Assembly (NCBI RefSeq): GCF_021190955.1
Contig: NZ_JAIOAO010000001.1
Span: 806,001-870,000 of the forward strand
Reading direction: 5' to 3'
Length of the DNA: 64,000 nt
DNA from: Parachryseolinea silvisoli
GTDB lineage: Bacteria > Bacteroidota > Bacteroidia > Cytophagales > Cyclobacteriaceae
Both the position numbers and the translations under genes were made by a program. This document shows, piece after piece, positions 41,350 to 50,592 of the stretch (its first letter is position 1; each line of letters begins with the position of its first letter). Under the pieces are notes generated by a model. The model was not told the origin of the DNA. It saw only the letters and a list, made by a program, of their open reading frames with translations, and did not search any database.

Positions 41350-42552
41350 TCACGAAGCCGGCGTTTCTTCACTCTCGCTCTCACTCTCACTCTTTTTTTG
41401 CCGGGTGCCTGCATACAGCTCGTATTCCAACAACCGACAGTCCAGCTTGGCCGTGTAAAACTCGATGCGACGGCTGGCGCGCAAGCCGATCTTTTTGGCC
41501 AGGTCGAGGTTGCCGGTAAAGATGTAGCCGGTGTAGCCCTTGCATTGCTGCTTGAGAAAATCGCCGATGCGGCCGTATGTTTCTTCCAGCGCCTGCACGT
41601 CACCCAAACGCTCGCCGTACTCGGGGTTGAAATATACCACCCCCGGCGCCGGCGGCACAGTCGTTTTCGCAAAGTCGCCACGCTCGAAACGAATCAGGTT
41701 AGCAACACCCGCCATGCCGGCATTGGACTGTGCAACGTTCACGGCATCGTCGCTGATGTCGCTGGCAATAATCTGCAAGCCGGGCACATCGTGTACCCGG
41801 GCATCGAGCTGCTCGCGCTCGTCGCGGTAAAAGCTCTCGTCATACCCCAGCAAGTGCATAAAAGCATAATTGTCGCGGTACAAACCCGGGCGACGATCGG
41901 TCGCCAACAAAGCCGCCTCGATGGCCAGCGTGCCGGAACCACACATAGGATTAACAAACGGCGACTGCCGGTCCCACTTGCCCGCCAGCAATGTCGCGGC
42001 GGCCAGCGCCTCCAACATGGGCGCCTTACCGGGCACCTTGCGATAGCCGTGCTTGGCAAGCGTGTAGCCCGACGTATCGGCAAACAGCTCGCCACGATCT
42101 TCCTTCCAATATAAGTGCACCACCGTCTTGTCGAGGTCGGGACCCGAGTTCGGGCGACGGGCCGTATTGCGGCGGAAGCGATCGGCAATGGCGTCTTTTA
42201 CCTTTACGTTAGCAAAGAGAGGTGTATTGATAGTGAAGTGGTCGACATTGCTGGTGACCGAGAAGTAGCCTTCGCCTGCCATGATGTCTTCCCACGGAAA
42301 TTTAAACACCACATCGTACAGCTCCTGGGGGCTGTTGACACGAAACTCGTGCAAGGAATAAAGTATCTGACTGGCGCAACGCAGGTTAAGGTTCAACCGA
42401 ATGCAATCGCGTACAGTACCCAGCAGCTCCACGCCTGTCTGGAATACCCGCTCCGGTTCATACCCCAGCTCTTGAACCTCTTTTTCAAGATACGGCGACA
42501 AGCGCTTGTTACAGGTAATAATGATGCGGCGGGATTCCTGAAATACGTTCAT
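41350..42552 (-). CDS. THUMP-domain 23S rRNA methyltransferase (RlmL-type)
   Basis: 400 residues: an N-terminal ferredoxin-like/THUMP region (LEKEVQELGYEPERVFQTGVELLG, about 20-110) and a Rossmann methyltransferase with FVNPMCGSGTLAIEAALLA. The catalytic motif is FNPEYGERLG, with Glu in place of the second Pro of NPPY. This matches the N-terminal half of RlmL (YcbY), which makes m2G2445 in 23S rRNA, and in Bacteroidota it is a stand-alone gene. The C-terminus ends in a Ser/Glu repeat (SESESESEE), caused by a short tandem DNA repeat at about 41366-41395. Confidence 0.88.
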   Translation of the reverse strand: MNVFQESRRIIITCNKRLSPYLEKEVQELGYEPERVFQTGVELLGTVRDCIRLNLNLRCASQILYSLHEFRVNSPQELYDVVFKFPWEDIMAGEGYFSVTSNVDHFTINTPLFANVKVKDAIADRFRRNTARRPNSGPDLDKTVVHLYWKEDRGELFADTSGYTLAKHGYRKVPGKAPMLEALAAATLLAGKWDRQSPFVNPMCGSGTLAIEAALLATDRRPGLYRDNYAFMHLLGYDESFYRDEREQLDARVHDVPGLQIIASDISDDAVNVAQSNAGMAGVANLIRFERGDFAKTTVPPAPGVVYFNPEYGERLGDVQALEETYGRIGDFLKQQCKGYTGYIFTGNLDLAKKIGLRASRRIEFYTAKLDCRLLEYELYAGTRQKKSESESESEETPAS

Positions 42553-42596
42553 AAGGGGCCAAAATTACAGGATTTATCGACACCAGGCACGCCCGG

Positions 42597-42690
42597 CTGG
42601 CGCAAGTCTTCCGACCGAAGGGAGGGCGTTCCGATAGCTATCGGAATGTGCCTACCCCAATGCCAGTCTTCAGACTGGCGAGACACATTG
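42597..42690. repeat. Cluster of extragenic palindromes
   Basis: The 153-base gap between the rRNA methyltransferase and birA holds nested palindromes: TTCCGATAGCTATCGGAA (42630-42647, perfect), CCAGTCT-tc-AGACTGG (about 42663-42678), and flanking CTGGCG at both sides (42597 and 42675). The arrangement looks like a REP or small MITE-type element, not a simple terminator. Confidence 0.55.
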
Positions 42691-42705
42691 GCCGCCTTCC
42701 GTTCA

Positions 42706-43464
42706 CTAATAAACAAACTCAATCTCTTTCAAGGCAAACACCCTTACTCCCTCAACCGTCTCCAGCAACAACCTCCCCGCCTCATCAATTCCCTTCACTC
42801 TCCCTTCAAACTCCTCCCCCCCCGTTTTAAACGGCCTGGGCTCGTTCAACCCAAAAAGCACTTGTTCATAATCGTGCTTCAGTTGTACGGTTTTGCCCTG
42901 CCGGAGCGACAAATAGCGTTGCTCAAGCGCCACTAAAAGGACGTCGAGCACCTCCTGAAGCCCATGCGATTGGCCGCTAACCGTCCGCAGCGAGCCCGCG
43001 CGGGGGGAACTGAAAGTAGCCTGGTTTACGTTTAAACCTATGCCCACTACAGCATGCGCTAATGTCGAACCTTGAATGCTGTTCTCGATCAGAATCCCAC
43101 ACACTTTCCGGTTGTCTGCCAGCAAATCGTTGGGCCACTTGATGTGGACCGGTTGTTGCAGAAAAGCGGATAGGAAATCGTATAAACCCAGCGAAATTGC
43201 CATATTGAGTGAATATTGCTCGTGTGGGCGCAGGAACGTGGGCTTCAGGATGAACGAAAAAGTGAGGTTCTGACCGGCGTGCGCTTCCCAGGTATTGCCC
43301 ATCTGGCCGCGGCCGGCGGTTTGGTTATCCGTGATCACCAGTGTACCTTCCGGGGTTGACGGCTCCTGGCAAAGTTGCAGGGCATGGGTGTTGGTGGAGT
43401 GACATTCCGGCATAAAAACAAGGTTCTTGCCGATGAAAAGCGTATTGGTAGGGATTTTATACAA
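42706..43464 (-). CDS. birA: Biotin-[acetyl-CoA-carboxylase] ligase
   Basis: 252 residues with no N-terminal repressor domain. The biotin-adenylate motif is GRGQMGNTWEA and the KWPNDL segment is intact, followed by GILIEN and GIGLNVN. It attaches biotin to the AccB subunit of acetyl-CoA carboxylase. The start is a TTG at 43464 (MYKIPTNTLFIGKNLVFMPECHSTNTHALQL); the N-terminus matches relatives in the phylum, so I prefer it to the internal ATG at 43413. Confidence 0.9.
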   Translation of the reverse strand: MYKIPTNTLFIGKNLVFMPECHSTNTHALQLCQEPSTPEGTLVITDNQTAGRGQMGNTWEAHAGQNLTFSFILKPTFLRPHEQYSLNMAISLGLYDFLSAFLQQPVHIKWPNDLLADNRKVCGILIENSIQGSTLAHAVVGIGLNVNQATFSSPRAGSLRTVSGQSHGLQEVLDVLLVALEQRYLSLRQGKTVQLKHDYEQVLFGLNEPRPFKTGGEEFEGRVKGIDEAGRLLLETVEGVRVFALKEIEFVY

Positions 43465-43475
43465 GGTATTTTGTT

Positions 43476-43483
43476 TAGTTTTG
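43476..43483 (+). promoter_or_regulatory. Candidate -7 box for rsfS
   Basis: TAGTTTTG fits the Bacteroidota -7 consensus TAnnTTTG, 30 bases before the rsfS ATG. No good -33 TTG at proper distance was seen. Confidence 0.45.
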
Positions 43484-43512
43484 AGGGTTAATCCAAAAAC
43501 GAAGATAGTTTA

Positions 43513-43884
43513 ATGGTAAAAAAACGGAAGGGGGCCAGTTCGGAAAAGCTGAGTGAGGTGATCGTGAAGGGCATGCAGGAAAAAAAGGGGGTGGACATCG
43601 TTGTGATGGACCTCCGCAAAGTAAAGAATGCCGTCGCAGATTTCTTCATCGTTTGTTCCGGTAACTCCGATAAACAGATAGATGCCATTGCTGACTCTAT
43701 TGACGAAGAAGTCTCCAAAACGCTGAAAGAAAATCCCTGGCACATCGAAGGAAAAAACAATAAAGAGTGGATGCTCCTCGACTATATTGATGTGGTAGCA
43801 CACGTCTTTAAAAAGGACCGGCGTGAGTTCTATGCGCTGGAGCGCTTATGGGGCGATGCCGATATTACGGAAATCGAGGACTAA
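43513..43884 (+). CDS. rsfS: Ribosomal silencing factor RsfS
   Basis: 123 residues of the RsfS/Iojap family. It binds ribosomal protein uL14 on the large subunit and blocks subunit joining in slow growth. Family marks are DIVVMDLRKVKNAVADFFIVCSGNSDKQIDAIADSIDEEV and the C-terminal YIDVVAHVFKKDRREFYALERLWGDA. It precedes ftsH by 63 bases, a usual order in the phylum. Confidence 0.94.
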   Translation: MVKKRKGASSEKLSEVIVKGMQEKKGVDIVVMDLRKVKNAVADFFIVCSGNSDKQIDAIADSIDEEVSKTLKENPWHIEGKNNKEWMLLDYIDVVAHVFKKDRREFYALERLWGDADITEIED

Positions 43885-43947
43885 AGAACTAAATGTCCTG
43901 CACCACGTTATTGAGTAGATATTTGAAAACACTGATCGTAAATAGAA

Positions 43948-46014
43948 ATGGCCGACAAACAAAAAGAGAATAAACCGCTGTTACCTACTAAACCACCGCG
44001 TGGTAATTACCAGATCTGGGTGATCCTGGCTACCATCGCTGTCATCTTCGGCGTGATGTATTTCAACTCCACGAATGGTTTAAAGGAGGTCGACTACGAC
44101 GTCTTCAAGCAGATGGTAAAAGCGGGGGATGTACGGAAAGTCATCCTCGTACAGAATCAAAAATTCGTAGAAGTAACACTTACTTCGGATGCATTGCAAA
44201 ATGCGAAATATAAACAAGACCTTAACAGCAACCCGATCGGTGGCTCCAGCGCCTCGGGCCCGCACTTTATTGTGCGCGTGGTAGATGCCGGCAACTTCGA
44301 TCAGGAGTTCCGGGTCTTTAAAGACAAGCTGCCTGATAGCGCCAAGCCCGAATATAAGTCGGAAGACCGTGGCGACTACGTCGGTCAACTGTTCCAGTGG
44401 GGCTTGTTGTTCCTCCTGCTCTTCGGTTTCTGGATGCTGATGCGCCGCATGACCGGTGGTGCCGGTCCCGGTGGACAGATCTTCAACATCGGCAAATCGA
44501 AGGCTGCCCTGTTCGATGCTGAGAACAAAGTAAAGATCACGTTCTCGGACGTCGCCGGCCTGGACGAAGCCAAAGAAGAAGTAAAAGAAATTGTAGACTT
44601 CCTGAAGACACCGAGCAAGTTCACCAAGCTCGGTGGCAAGATTCCGAAAGGTGCGTTGCTGGTAGGCCCTCCGGGTACCGGTAAGACCTTGCTCGCGAAA
44701 GCTGTCGCCGGTGAAGCCGCTGTGCCCTTCTTCTCGCTGTCGGGTTCCGACTTCGTGGAAATGTTTGTGGGTGTGGGCGCTGCACGCGTACGCGATCTGT
44801 TCAAACAAGCCAAAGAGAAAGCTCCTTGTATCATATTCATCGACGAGATCGACGCCATCGGCCGTTCACGCGGTCGCGGTCAGTTGCCCGGTGCGAACGA
44901 CGAGCGTGAGAATACGCTGAACTCGCTGCTGGTGGAAATGGACGGTTTTGCTACCGACTCGGGTGTGATCATCCTGGCTGCCACCAACCGCCCCGACGTG
45001 CTCGACTCGGCGCTGCTGCGTCCGGGCCGCTTCGACCGCCAGATCAGCATTGACAAACCCGATATCGTAGGCCGTGAGGCAATCTTTAAAGTACACCTCA
45101 AGCCTATCAAACTGGATCCGACCGTAGATCCGAAAAAGCTTTCGGCGCAAACGCCAGGCTTTGCGGGCGCGGAGATCGCCAACGTATGTAACGAAGCCGC
45201 GCTGATTGCCGCCCGTCGCGATAAGAAAGCCGTCGAAATGATAGACTTCCAGGACGCCATTGACCGTGTGATCGGTGGCCTCGAGAAAAAGAACAAGATC
45301 ATTTCGCCGGAAGAGAAAAAGATCGTGGCCTTTCACGAAGCGGGTCACGCAGTAGCAGGCTGGTTCCTGGAGCACGCCGATCCGCTGGTGAAGGTCAGCA
45401 TCGTACCGCGCGGAGTCGCGGCACTGGGATATGCGCAATACCTGCCCAAGGAGCAGTTCCTGTACCAGACCGAGCAACTGCTGGATGAAATGTGCATGGC
45501 ATTTGGTGGCCGTGCGGCAGAAGATCTCGTATTCGGCAAGATCTCCACAGGTGCCCTAAGCGACCTGGAACGCATCACCAAATTGGCTTACAGCATTGTG
45601 ACAGTCTATGGCATGAATAAACAGATCGGCAACATGTCGTTCTACGATTCAAAAGCCAATGACTATTCCTTCCAAAAACCGTATTCGGAAGCTACTTCGG
45701 AGAAGATCGACGTGGAAGTGAAGGGTATCATCGACCAGGCCTATGAGCGCACGAAGGCCCTGCTGAGCCAGCATCGTATCTACCTGGATGTAATCGCGAA
45801 AGAGCTGCTGGAGAAAGAAATCCTCTTCCAGGCGGACCTGGAAAGGCTGATCGGCAAACGTCCGTTTGAAAAACAGACGACCTACCAGCAATTTACCAAC
45901 GGCACAGGCAAGTATGAAAAACATGCTCAGGAAAACGAGCAGCCCGGTGTAGACCCTACACCGACGCTGGAAGGCGACAAGCCCGACGAGTTGCGCGCTT
46001 CACCACTGTCGTAA
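43948..46014 (+). CDS. ftsH: ATP-dependent zinc metalloprotease FtsH
   Basis: 688 residues. One TM helix at about 24-41, a periplasmic domain, a second TM helix ([21 protein letters not shown]), then an AAA domain with Walker A GPPGTGKT at about 240, Walker [12 protein letters not shown], and the arginine finger region RPGRFDR. The protease motif His463-EAGH-467 binds zinc. It degrades membrane and short-lived cytosolic proteins. The C-terminal tail past 640 is acidic and poorly conserved. Strong terminator follows. Confidence 0.96.
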   Translation: MADKQKENKPLLPTKPPRGNYQIWVILATIAVIFGVMYFNSTNGLKEVDYDVFKQMVKAGDVRKVILVQNQKFVEVTLTSDALQNAKYKQDLNSNPIGGSSASGPHFIVRVVDAGNFDQEFRVFKDKLPDSAKPEYKSEDRGDYVGQLFQWGLLFLLLFGFWMLMRRMTGGAGPGGQIFNIGKSKAALFDAENKVKITFSDVAGLDEAKEEVKEIVDFLKTPSKFTKLGGKIPKGALLVGPPGTGKTLLAKAVAGEAAVPFFSLSGSDFVEMFVGVGAARVRDLFKQAKEKAPCIIFIDEIDAIGRSRGRGQLPGANDERENTLNSLLVEMDGFATDSGVIILAATNRPDVLDSALLRPGRFDRQISIDKPDIVGREAIFKVHLKPIKLDPTVDPKKLSAQTPGFAGAEIANVCNEAALIAARRDKKAVEMIDFQDAIDRVIGGLEKKNKIISPEEKKIVAFHEAGHAVAGWFLEHADPLVKVSIVPRGVAALGYAQYLPKEQFLYQTEQLLDEMCMAFGGRAAEDLVFGKISTGALSDLERITKLAYSIVTVYGMNKQIGNMSFYDSKANDYSFQKPYSEATSEKIDVEVKGIIDQAYERTKALLSQHRIYLDVIAKELLEKEILFQADLERLIGKRPFEKQTTYQQFTNGTGKYEKHAQENEQPGVDPTPTLEGDKPDELRASPLS

Positions 46015-46046
46015 ATAAGAAACTAAAATAATCCGCTTATTTTTGA

Positions 46047-46076
46047 ACTCAGGACCCCGCAGGTCCTGAGTTTTTT
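46047..46076 (+). terminator. Rho-independent terminator of ftsH
   Basis: Hairpin CTCAGGACC-ccgca-GGTCCTGAG followed by six T, about 35 bases after the ftsH stop. Confidence 0.92.
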
Positions 46077-46115
46077 ATTTATTGTAACGGAAAGCATTCC
46101 CCCAGATCCCCGCAG

Positions 46116-46892
46116 ATGCCCGAGAAGATTGCCTCGCTCCACAACAAGAAGATTTTCTTCGCCTCCGACTTTCACCTGGGCGCTCCTACCCGGGAAGATA
46201 GCCTGCAGCGCGAGCGGCGCATCGTCCGCTGGCTGGATTCCATCAAGGACGAGGCCCACAGCATTTACCTGCTCGGCGACATCTTCGACTTCTGGTTCGA
46301 GTACCGCCACGCAATACCCAGAGGCTTCATCCGCCTGCAAGGCAAACTGGCCGAGCTGCGCGACGCGGGCATCCCCATTATCTTCTTCACCGGCAACCAT
46401 GACATGTGGATGTTCGATTATTTCACAGAAGAGCTGGGCATCCCGATTTACCGCGATCCACAAGTATTAACGGTCGGCACACAACGGCTGATGATCGGCC
46501 ACGGCGATGGCCTGGGGCCTGGTGACCACACCTATAAGTTCCTCAAAAAGTTCTTTAACAGCCGTTTGTGTCAGTGGCTGTTCGCGCGCATTCACCCCAA
46601 CTTCGGCATCGGCCTCGCCAACTACTGGTCGCGCAAGAGCCGCATCAGCAACATCAAGAAGCAGGAAGACAAATTCGAAAAAGCCGAGAACGAATACCTC
46701 TGGGTATACTGCACCGAAGTCGAGCAAAAGACCCATCACGATTTCTACATCTTCGGCCACCGGCATTTGCCATTGGATCTGCCGGTCGGTGAGCACGCCC
46801 GGTATATTAACATCGGCGAGTGGGTGAACTTTAATACGTATGGGGTATACGACGGAGAGACGATGGTGCTGAAGACTTTCCCAAGAGATTAA
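46116..46892 (+). CDS. lpxH: UDP-2,3-diacylglucosamine diphosphatase
   Basis: 258 residues of the calcineurin-like metallophosphoesterase family. Metal-binding motifs in order: SDFHLG, GDIFDFW, GNHD, GHGDG and GHRH. It hydrolyses UDP-2,3-diacylglucosamine to lipid X in lipid A synthesis, which supports a Gram-negative outer membrane. The length and motif spacing fit LpxH; LpxI is unrelated. Confidence 0.88.
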   Translation: MPEKIASLHNKKIFFASDFHLGAPTREDSLQRERRIVRWLDSIKDEAHSIYLLGDIFDFWFEYRHAIPRGFIRLQGKLAELRDAGIPIIFFTGNHDMWMFDYFTEELGIPIYRDPQVLTVGTQRLMIGHGDGLGPGDHTYKFLKKFFNSRLCQWLFARIHPNFGIGLANYWSRKSRISNIKKQEDKFEKAENEYLWVYCTEVEQKTHHDFYIFGHRHLPLDLPVGEHARYINIGEWVNFNTYGVYDGETMVLKTFPRD

Positions 46893-46894
46893 TA

Positions 46895-46930
46895 AAAAAA
46901 ACGCCAGCCTCCCGACTGGCGTTTTTATTT
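46895..46930. terminator. Bidirectional terminator between convergent genes
   Basis: Hairpin ACGCCAG-cctcccga-CTGGCGT with A8 on the left and T5ATTT on the right. It serves lpxH on the plus strand and the 46932 gene on the minus strand; both stops are within three bases of it. Confidence 0.9.
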
Positions 46931-46931
46931 C

Positions 46932-47801
46932 TTACAACAATTTATTGTCGACCAGGTACTGCGCGATCTCCTGCTCAGCCTTATTAGGAACAGCTACTTT
47001 AATCTCATAGTCCTTCTCCGACACGTTCGAGTGAATTGTTACCGGGAAGCTATTTCCGACAGGATAACTAAATACCGACGAAGCCACCAGACCAAACGCC
47101 ACCGGCGCCTCTTCCAGCTTCTCGTCACCGTATACAAATGGTTTGTCATTCTTACGCTGCAGCGTATAGATAGCCTCACCTGTCAGGCGTGTAACAATGG
47201 TTACCAGGTATACATCAGCCTGATAAGCATCTTGCGTACGCGTAATGGAGCCATCTTTCTCTTTAACTTCCTTTACATTCTTCAGCATCACTTTCGCTTC
47301 AGTTGTGCGGGGAATTGGGTAATAAGCCTTCAGATAATCAGCCATGCTTTTCTCGTATTCCGCTGCTTTCGCAATGGTGGGAGCACCGTCAAGTTTGAGA
47401 AACTCTGCTTCAGCCGCTGGGTTAATGGCATTGTTTACTACCAGGTCTTGCGTGAAGCCCTTTACCACCAGGTTATAGATCTTGTCTTTGCGCGTCGGCG
47501 GATAGGCCTCGTCGTGTAAACGGACCATTGACTTACCGCTGCCAACGAACCGAACCGTGTAGCCAAACAGGTTTCTGAACTTGGGATTGGCGTTGGTGTA
47601 TTTCCAGGTCTTGATGGTAAACAGCGAGTCACCATTGAGAGAGCTTACCGCCAGGTTAGCGGGCTCCATAAACTTGGAGGTACCCGTGATCTGCGCATAG
47701 GGCTGTTTGTCCTTTAACAGGACGTCTTTTTTGATGTCGAATTGGCTAAAGCCTTTTACACTGGCTGCCAGTACGAATGAGAGGATAAGAATTTTTCGCA
47801 T
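46932..47801 (-). CDS. Secreted protein of unknown function
   Basis: 289 residues from the ATG at 47801 (MRKILILSFVLAASVKGFSQ is a clean signal peptide); the frame is open eight codons further. The mature protein is mixed with many beta segments: DVLLKDKQPYAQITGTSKFM, SSLNGDSLFTIKTWKYTNANPKF, and a C-terminal VPNKAEQEIAQYLVDNKLL. No motif recognised. Lys-rich, periplasmic or outer membrane linked by signal only. Confidence 0.6.
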   Translation of the reverse strand: MRKILILSFVLAASVKGFSQFDIKKDVLLKDKQPYAQITGTSKFMEPANLAVSSLNGDSLFTIKTWKYTNANPKFRNLFGYTVRFVGSGKSMVRLHDEAYPPTRKDKIYNLVVKGFTQDLVVNNAINPAAEAEFLKLDGAPTIAKAAEYEKSMADYLKAYYPIPRTTEAKVMLKNVKEVKEKDGSITRTQDAYQADVYLVTIVTRLTGEAIYTLQRKNDKPFVYGDEKLEEAPVAFGLVASSVFSYPVGNSFPVTIHSNVSEKDYEIKVAVPNKAEQEIAQYLVDNKLL

Positions 47802-48000
47802 GATAGTGTGGAGTTTATCGTGCATTAAAGTAACGCACTTTGGTTTAATAGTCCCGTGAGAAGCGGACGGAGATTAACGCCATGTAAGAAACTTTAAGTT
47901 ATTACATGATATGCTCTTTCTGTATAAAACAGAGTATAAAATTTTCGCTGATTTGTACAATTCTACATACCCGGGCGCGAGTCGCAGCATAATTTTTGCG

Positions 48001-48008
48001 TAGGTTTG
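48001..48008 (+). promoter_or_regulatory. Candidate -7 box for the 48033 gene
   Basis: TAGGTTTG matches TAnnTTTG, 25 bases before the start at 48033. No matching -33 was found at 19-21 bases. The 200 bases upstream hold nothing else that I can name. Confidence 0.45.
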
Positions 48009-48032
48009 TGTGTACCTGATGATCTTGAAAGA

Positions 48033-48830
48033 ATGCGCCTTTTAACCCTATATGTAACCATGCTGCTGCTGGCGTGCACGCCCCTTCTGGCCCAGACGCC
48101 CAAGCCGATAGCTGTCACGTTACCGGATAGTGTCACGGCAGCATTCATTGATCGTCCCGGCGAGCTTTACCTTCAGCTCCGCAGTGGCCTGCTGCTACGC
48201 TACGACAAAGACGGCAACCTGCGCGCAACCGCGCAGGTGACTACACCGCCCACACTCTTCGACCCACGCGACGGCGCGCGCCTGTTTGCGTATTACCGCG
48301 CCACCCAACAGTATACATATCTCAATCCTTCGTTTGAAGCAGGCATTCTCCACCCCATCGACGCCGCCTTTGCCGCCGAACCCTGGCTGGTCTGCGCCTC
48401 CGGCGATTACAACGTATGGATACTGGATGTCGCCGACTGGAGCCTGAAGAAGATCGATACACAGAAAGGCATAGTACTGGTAGAAACACCCGTGGCAGGA
48501 ATCGCTGCGGACAAACACGAAGCGATCACCTATATGCGCGAATACCAGGGCTTCCTTTTCTTACTCGAACACGGCAAGGCACTACACATGTACAGCAGCA
48601 TGGGCAAGCATCTGCGCACACTGGCAGCACCGGGCATTCGGTATTTTAACTTCCTGGGAGAAGAAGTGTATTTCGACACCAACGGCCGGCGCCAGCTGTT
48701 CAACCTGTTCGGCGCCAAATCCTATTATGCCGAAGGCCCGGTATCCCAGAATTTTGTACTCCAGAGCGATGAGCGCCTGTACATCATTGACGGCAAGACC
48801 CTGGAAGTTCACCCCGTGCAGAAACCCTGA
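48033..48830 (+). CDS. Secreted beta-propeller-like protein
   Basis: 265 residues from the ATG at 48033; the nine codons before are excluded because they precede the signal peptide. Signal peptide up to LLAQT. The mature part has repeats of about 40 residues with the pattern of a WD/YWTD-like propeller (LYLQLRSGLLLRYDKDGNLRA, WLVCASGDYNVWILDVADWSLKKI, LYIIDGKTLEVHPVQ). Cys is near absent. No active site visible. Function unknown. Confidence 0.62.
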   Translation: MRLLTLYVTMLLLACTPLLAQTPKPIAVTLPDSVTAAFIDRPGELYLQLRSGLLLRYDKDGNLRATAQVTTPPTLFDPRDGARLFAYYRATQQYTYLNPSFEAGILHPIDAAFAAEPWLVCASGDYNVWILDVADWSLKKIDTQKGIVLVETPVAGIAADKHEAITYMREYQGFLFLLEHGKALHMYSSMGKHLRTLAAPGIRYFNFLGEEVYFDTNGRRQLFNLFGAKSYYAEGPVSQNFVLQSDERLYIIDGKTLEVHPVQKP

Positions 48831-48927
48831 CCGCCGTCATAACATCCGTTGTGACCGAATCCGGACTGTATCTCATTCACGTAAGGTTACCCCCCCATTT
48901 CGCCCGCGCAGCGTAATGCTGATGCGG

Positions 48928-48935
48928 TAGTTTTG
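48928..48935 (+). promoter_or_regulatory. Candidate -7 box for the NHL lipoprotein gene
   Basis: TAGTTTTG fits TAnnTTTG; 18 bases from its end to the ATG at 48954. No clear -33 element. Confidence 0.5.
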
Positions 48936-48953
48936 TAATCATTTAAAATCCTT

Positions 48954-50345
48954 ATGAAACACTATTTAAAGATTACCTTCTATGCAGCATGCCTGGCCCT
49001 TGTGTGGAGCGCCTGCTCGGAAGATGAAAATGACAAAGAGGATAATAACCCGGTTCCCGGCCAGGTCTCGTTTGTAACGACCGAGACGGTCTCTGGCGGT
49101 GCGAACGACTACATTACCGTTACCATTGATGGGTACCAGGACGTGATTGTCGACAACCGCCTGTTTCACACCCTCTATATCAATGGCAAGAACGTTCCCG
49201 CCAAGGTGGTGCCAGGCTCTCAATCGGGCACGGTGGTAGACGTTACCCTGCAGGTACCGTTCGCCGTAGGCTCCGGGCGGATCGAGCTCCAGGAAGGCAC
49301 GGAAAAGATCCAGGGCCCTATGTTCGAGTATACACCCCGGTATGTTCGGTTCTCCTTTCCGCAAAGTATCGGCGCATCACTCACCCGCTTCACAGACAGC
49401 ACGGTAATCGCCTGGGATCCGCTGTTTTTTGACCGGTTCAACATCATCGAATTCGCCGGCGTCGGCGACGATCCGAACAATCCCAGCGTTCCGGCCGCAA
49501 GACTTCTCCGGCAAAGCCGGCCGCTGACCATTCCGGATAAAAGCGAGGGGATGTATAAGATGATCCCTAACATCGGCATGGCCACGGCGCCTAACCAGGA
49601 CGTATTTTTTGCGCAGCGATATTCAATCGCCGGCAGCCAGGACATCCGCAATGAACTGATCTCAACGGCAAGCGACTTCGAGCATGCCCTGTATGTCGAA
49701 GGGTATGGAACAGCAGACTTCAATACCATCATCGATGTAGAGATCGACAGCAAAGGGATCATGTATACAATTGAATCCGGAAAGACCTTTATCCGCAAGA
49801 ACGATACCGGCAGCATCAGCACATTTGCCGGCGCTACCACTACCGGACACGTAGACGGCACGGGCGCCGCCGCGCAATTCACCAGGATCTCGGCACTGGC
49901 GATCGACAAAGCCGATAACCTGTACGTGGCAGACGGCCCATACATCCGGAAAATCACGCCCGCCGGTGTCGTGACCACGCTCGCCGGCAGTGCCCAGGCC
50001 GGCAACGTCGACGGTAAGGTGTCGGAGGCCCGTTTCAGCAACGTAACAGGGTTGTTCATGGCCGCCGATGGCAAGCTTTATATCGCCGATACCGGAAACG
50101 GAAAGATCCGCGTGCTCGACACCGCCGGTAATGTTAGAACGCTGCGTGGAACAACCGCGCTCCTGGAGGAGACGGCAGAAACGTTTCACCTCTTCGCAGA
50201 CACCAAAGGCAATATCTACACCATATCGCCGAACAAAACCTACGAAATGACGGTATCCGTTCCCGAAAATAATATGTTGCGGACACAGTTCGAACGGACG
50301 CAGGAAAATGGCATTTACGCATTTACACTAGAAGAGCAGGACTAA
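48954..50345 (+). CDS. NHL-repeat lipoprotein
   Basis: 463 residues. Lipoprotein signal with lipobox VWSAC (Cys at 21). After an acidic linker comes an Ig/IPT-like domain (FVTTETVSGGANDYITVTIDG, about 40-125) and then an NHL propeller from about 160 on: repeats of the type ISALAIDKADNLYVADGPYIRKITPAGVVTTLAG and VTGLFMAADGKLYIADTGNGKIRVLDTAGNV. The role is probably surface-exposed binding or a scaffold; Bacteroidota lipoproteins of this build are often outer-membrane-anchored. A terminator follows. Confidence 0.8.
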   Translation: MKHYLKITFYAACLALVWSACSEDENDKEDNNPVPGQVSFVTTETVSGGANDYITVTIDGYQDVIVDNRLFHTLYINGKNVPAKVVPGSQSGTVVDVTLQVPFAVGSGRIELQEGTEKIQGPMFEYTPRYVRFSFPQSIGASLTRFTDSTVIAWDPLFFDRFNIIEFAGVGDDPNNPSVPAARLLRQSRPLTIPDKSEGMYKMIPNIGMATAPNQDVFFAQRYSIAGSQDIRNELISTASDFEHALYVEGYGTADFNTIIDVEIDSKGIMYTIESGKTFIRKNDTGSISTFAGATTTGHVDGTGAAAQFTRISALAIDKADNLYVADGPYIRKITPAGVVTTLAGSAQAGNVDGKVSEARFSNVTGLFMAADGKLYIADTGNGKIRVLDTAGNVRTLRGTTALLEETAETFHLFADTKGNIYTISPNKTYEMTVSVPENNMLRTQFERTQENGIYAFTLEEQD

Positions 50346-50368
50346 CAGAACGGCACCCGCCTCCTTTT

Positions 50369-50413
50369 ACCGGCCTCTGCGGCGCTTTAGAGCGTGGCAG
50401 AGGCCGGTTTTAT
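50369..50413 (+). terminator. Rho-independent terminator
   Basis: 12-bp stem ACCGGCCTCTGC with its match GCAGAGGCCGGT and a 16-base loop, followed by TTTTATT. A small palindrome TGTTCA-tttt-TGAACA lies at 50463-50478 in the same gap, upstream of the sigma-54 regulator gene. Confidence 0.85.
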
Positions 50414-50592
50414 TGTACGACGTCCAATTCCGATCGTCAGTGCCCGGAATGGCTTTTTTAACTGTTCATTTTTGAACATATTTGTGCATCACAGAACACC
50501 TGTACAGGCTTAAAACACCCCAAATGGCGGTTTTTGTTACTGGCATAGATTTTCTTACAAGCATTATCCACACCTAAATCATCCTTACTCAC

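Noticed and set aside
41366-41395. Short tandem repeat at the 3' end of the rlmL-like gene
   Set aside because: It only encodes a Ser/Glu tail; no sign of phase variation, because its length is not near a start codon or promoter.
50520-50560. Possible sigma-54 promoter (TGGCA) before the NtrC-type regulator
   Set aside because: The -24 GG is present but the -12 GC is missing at the right spacing.
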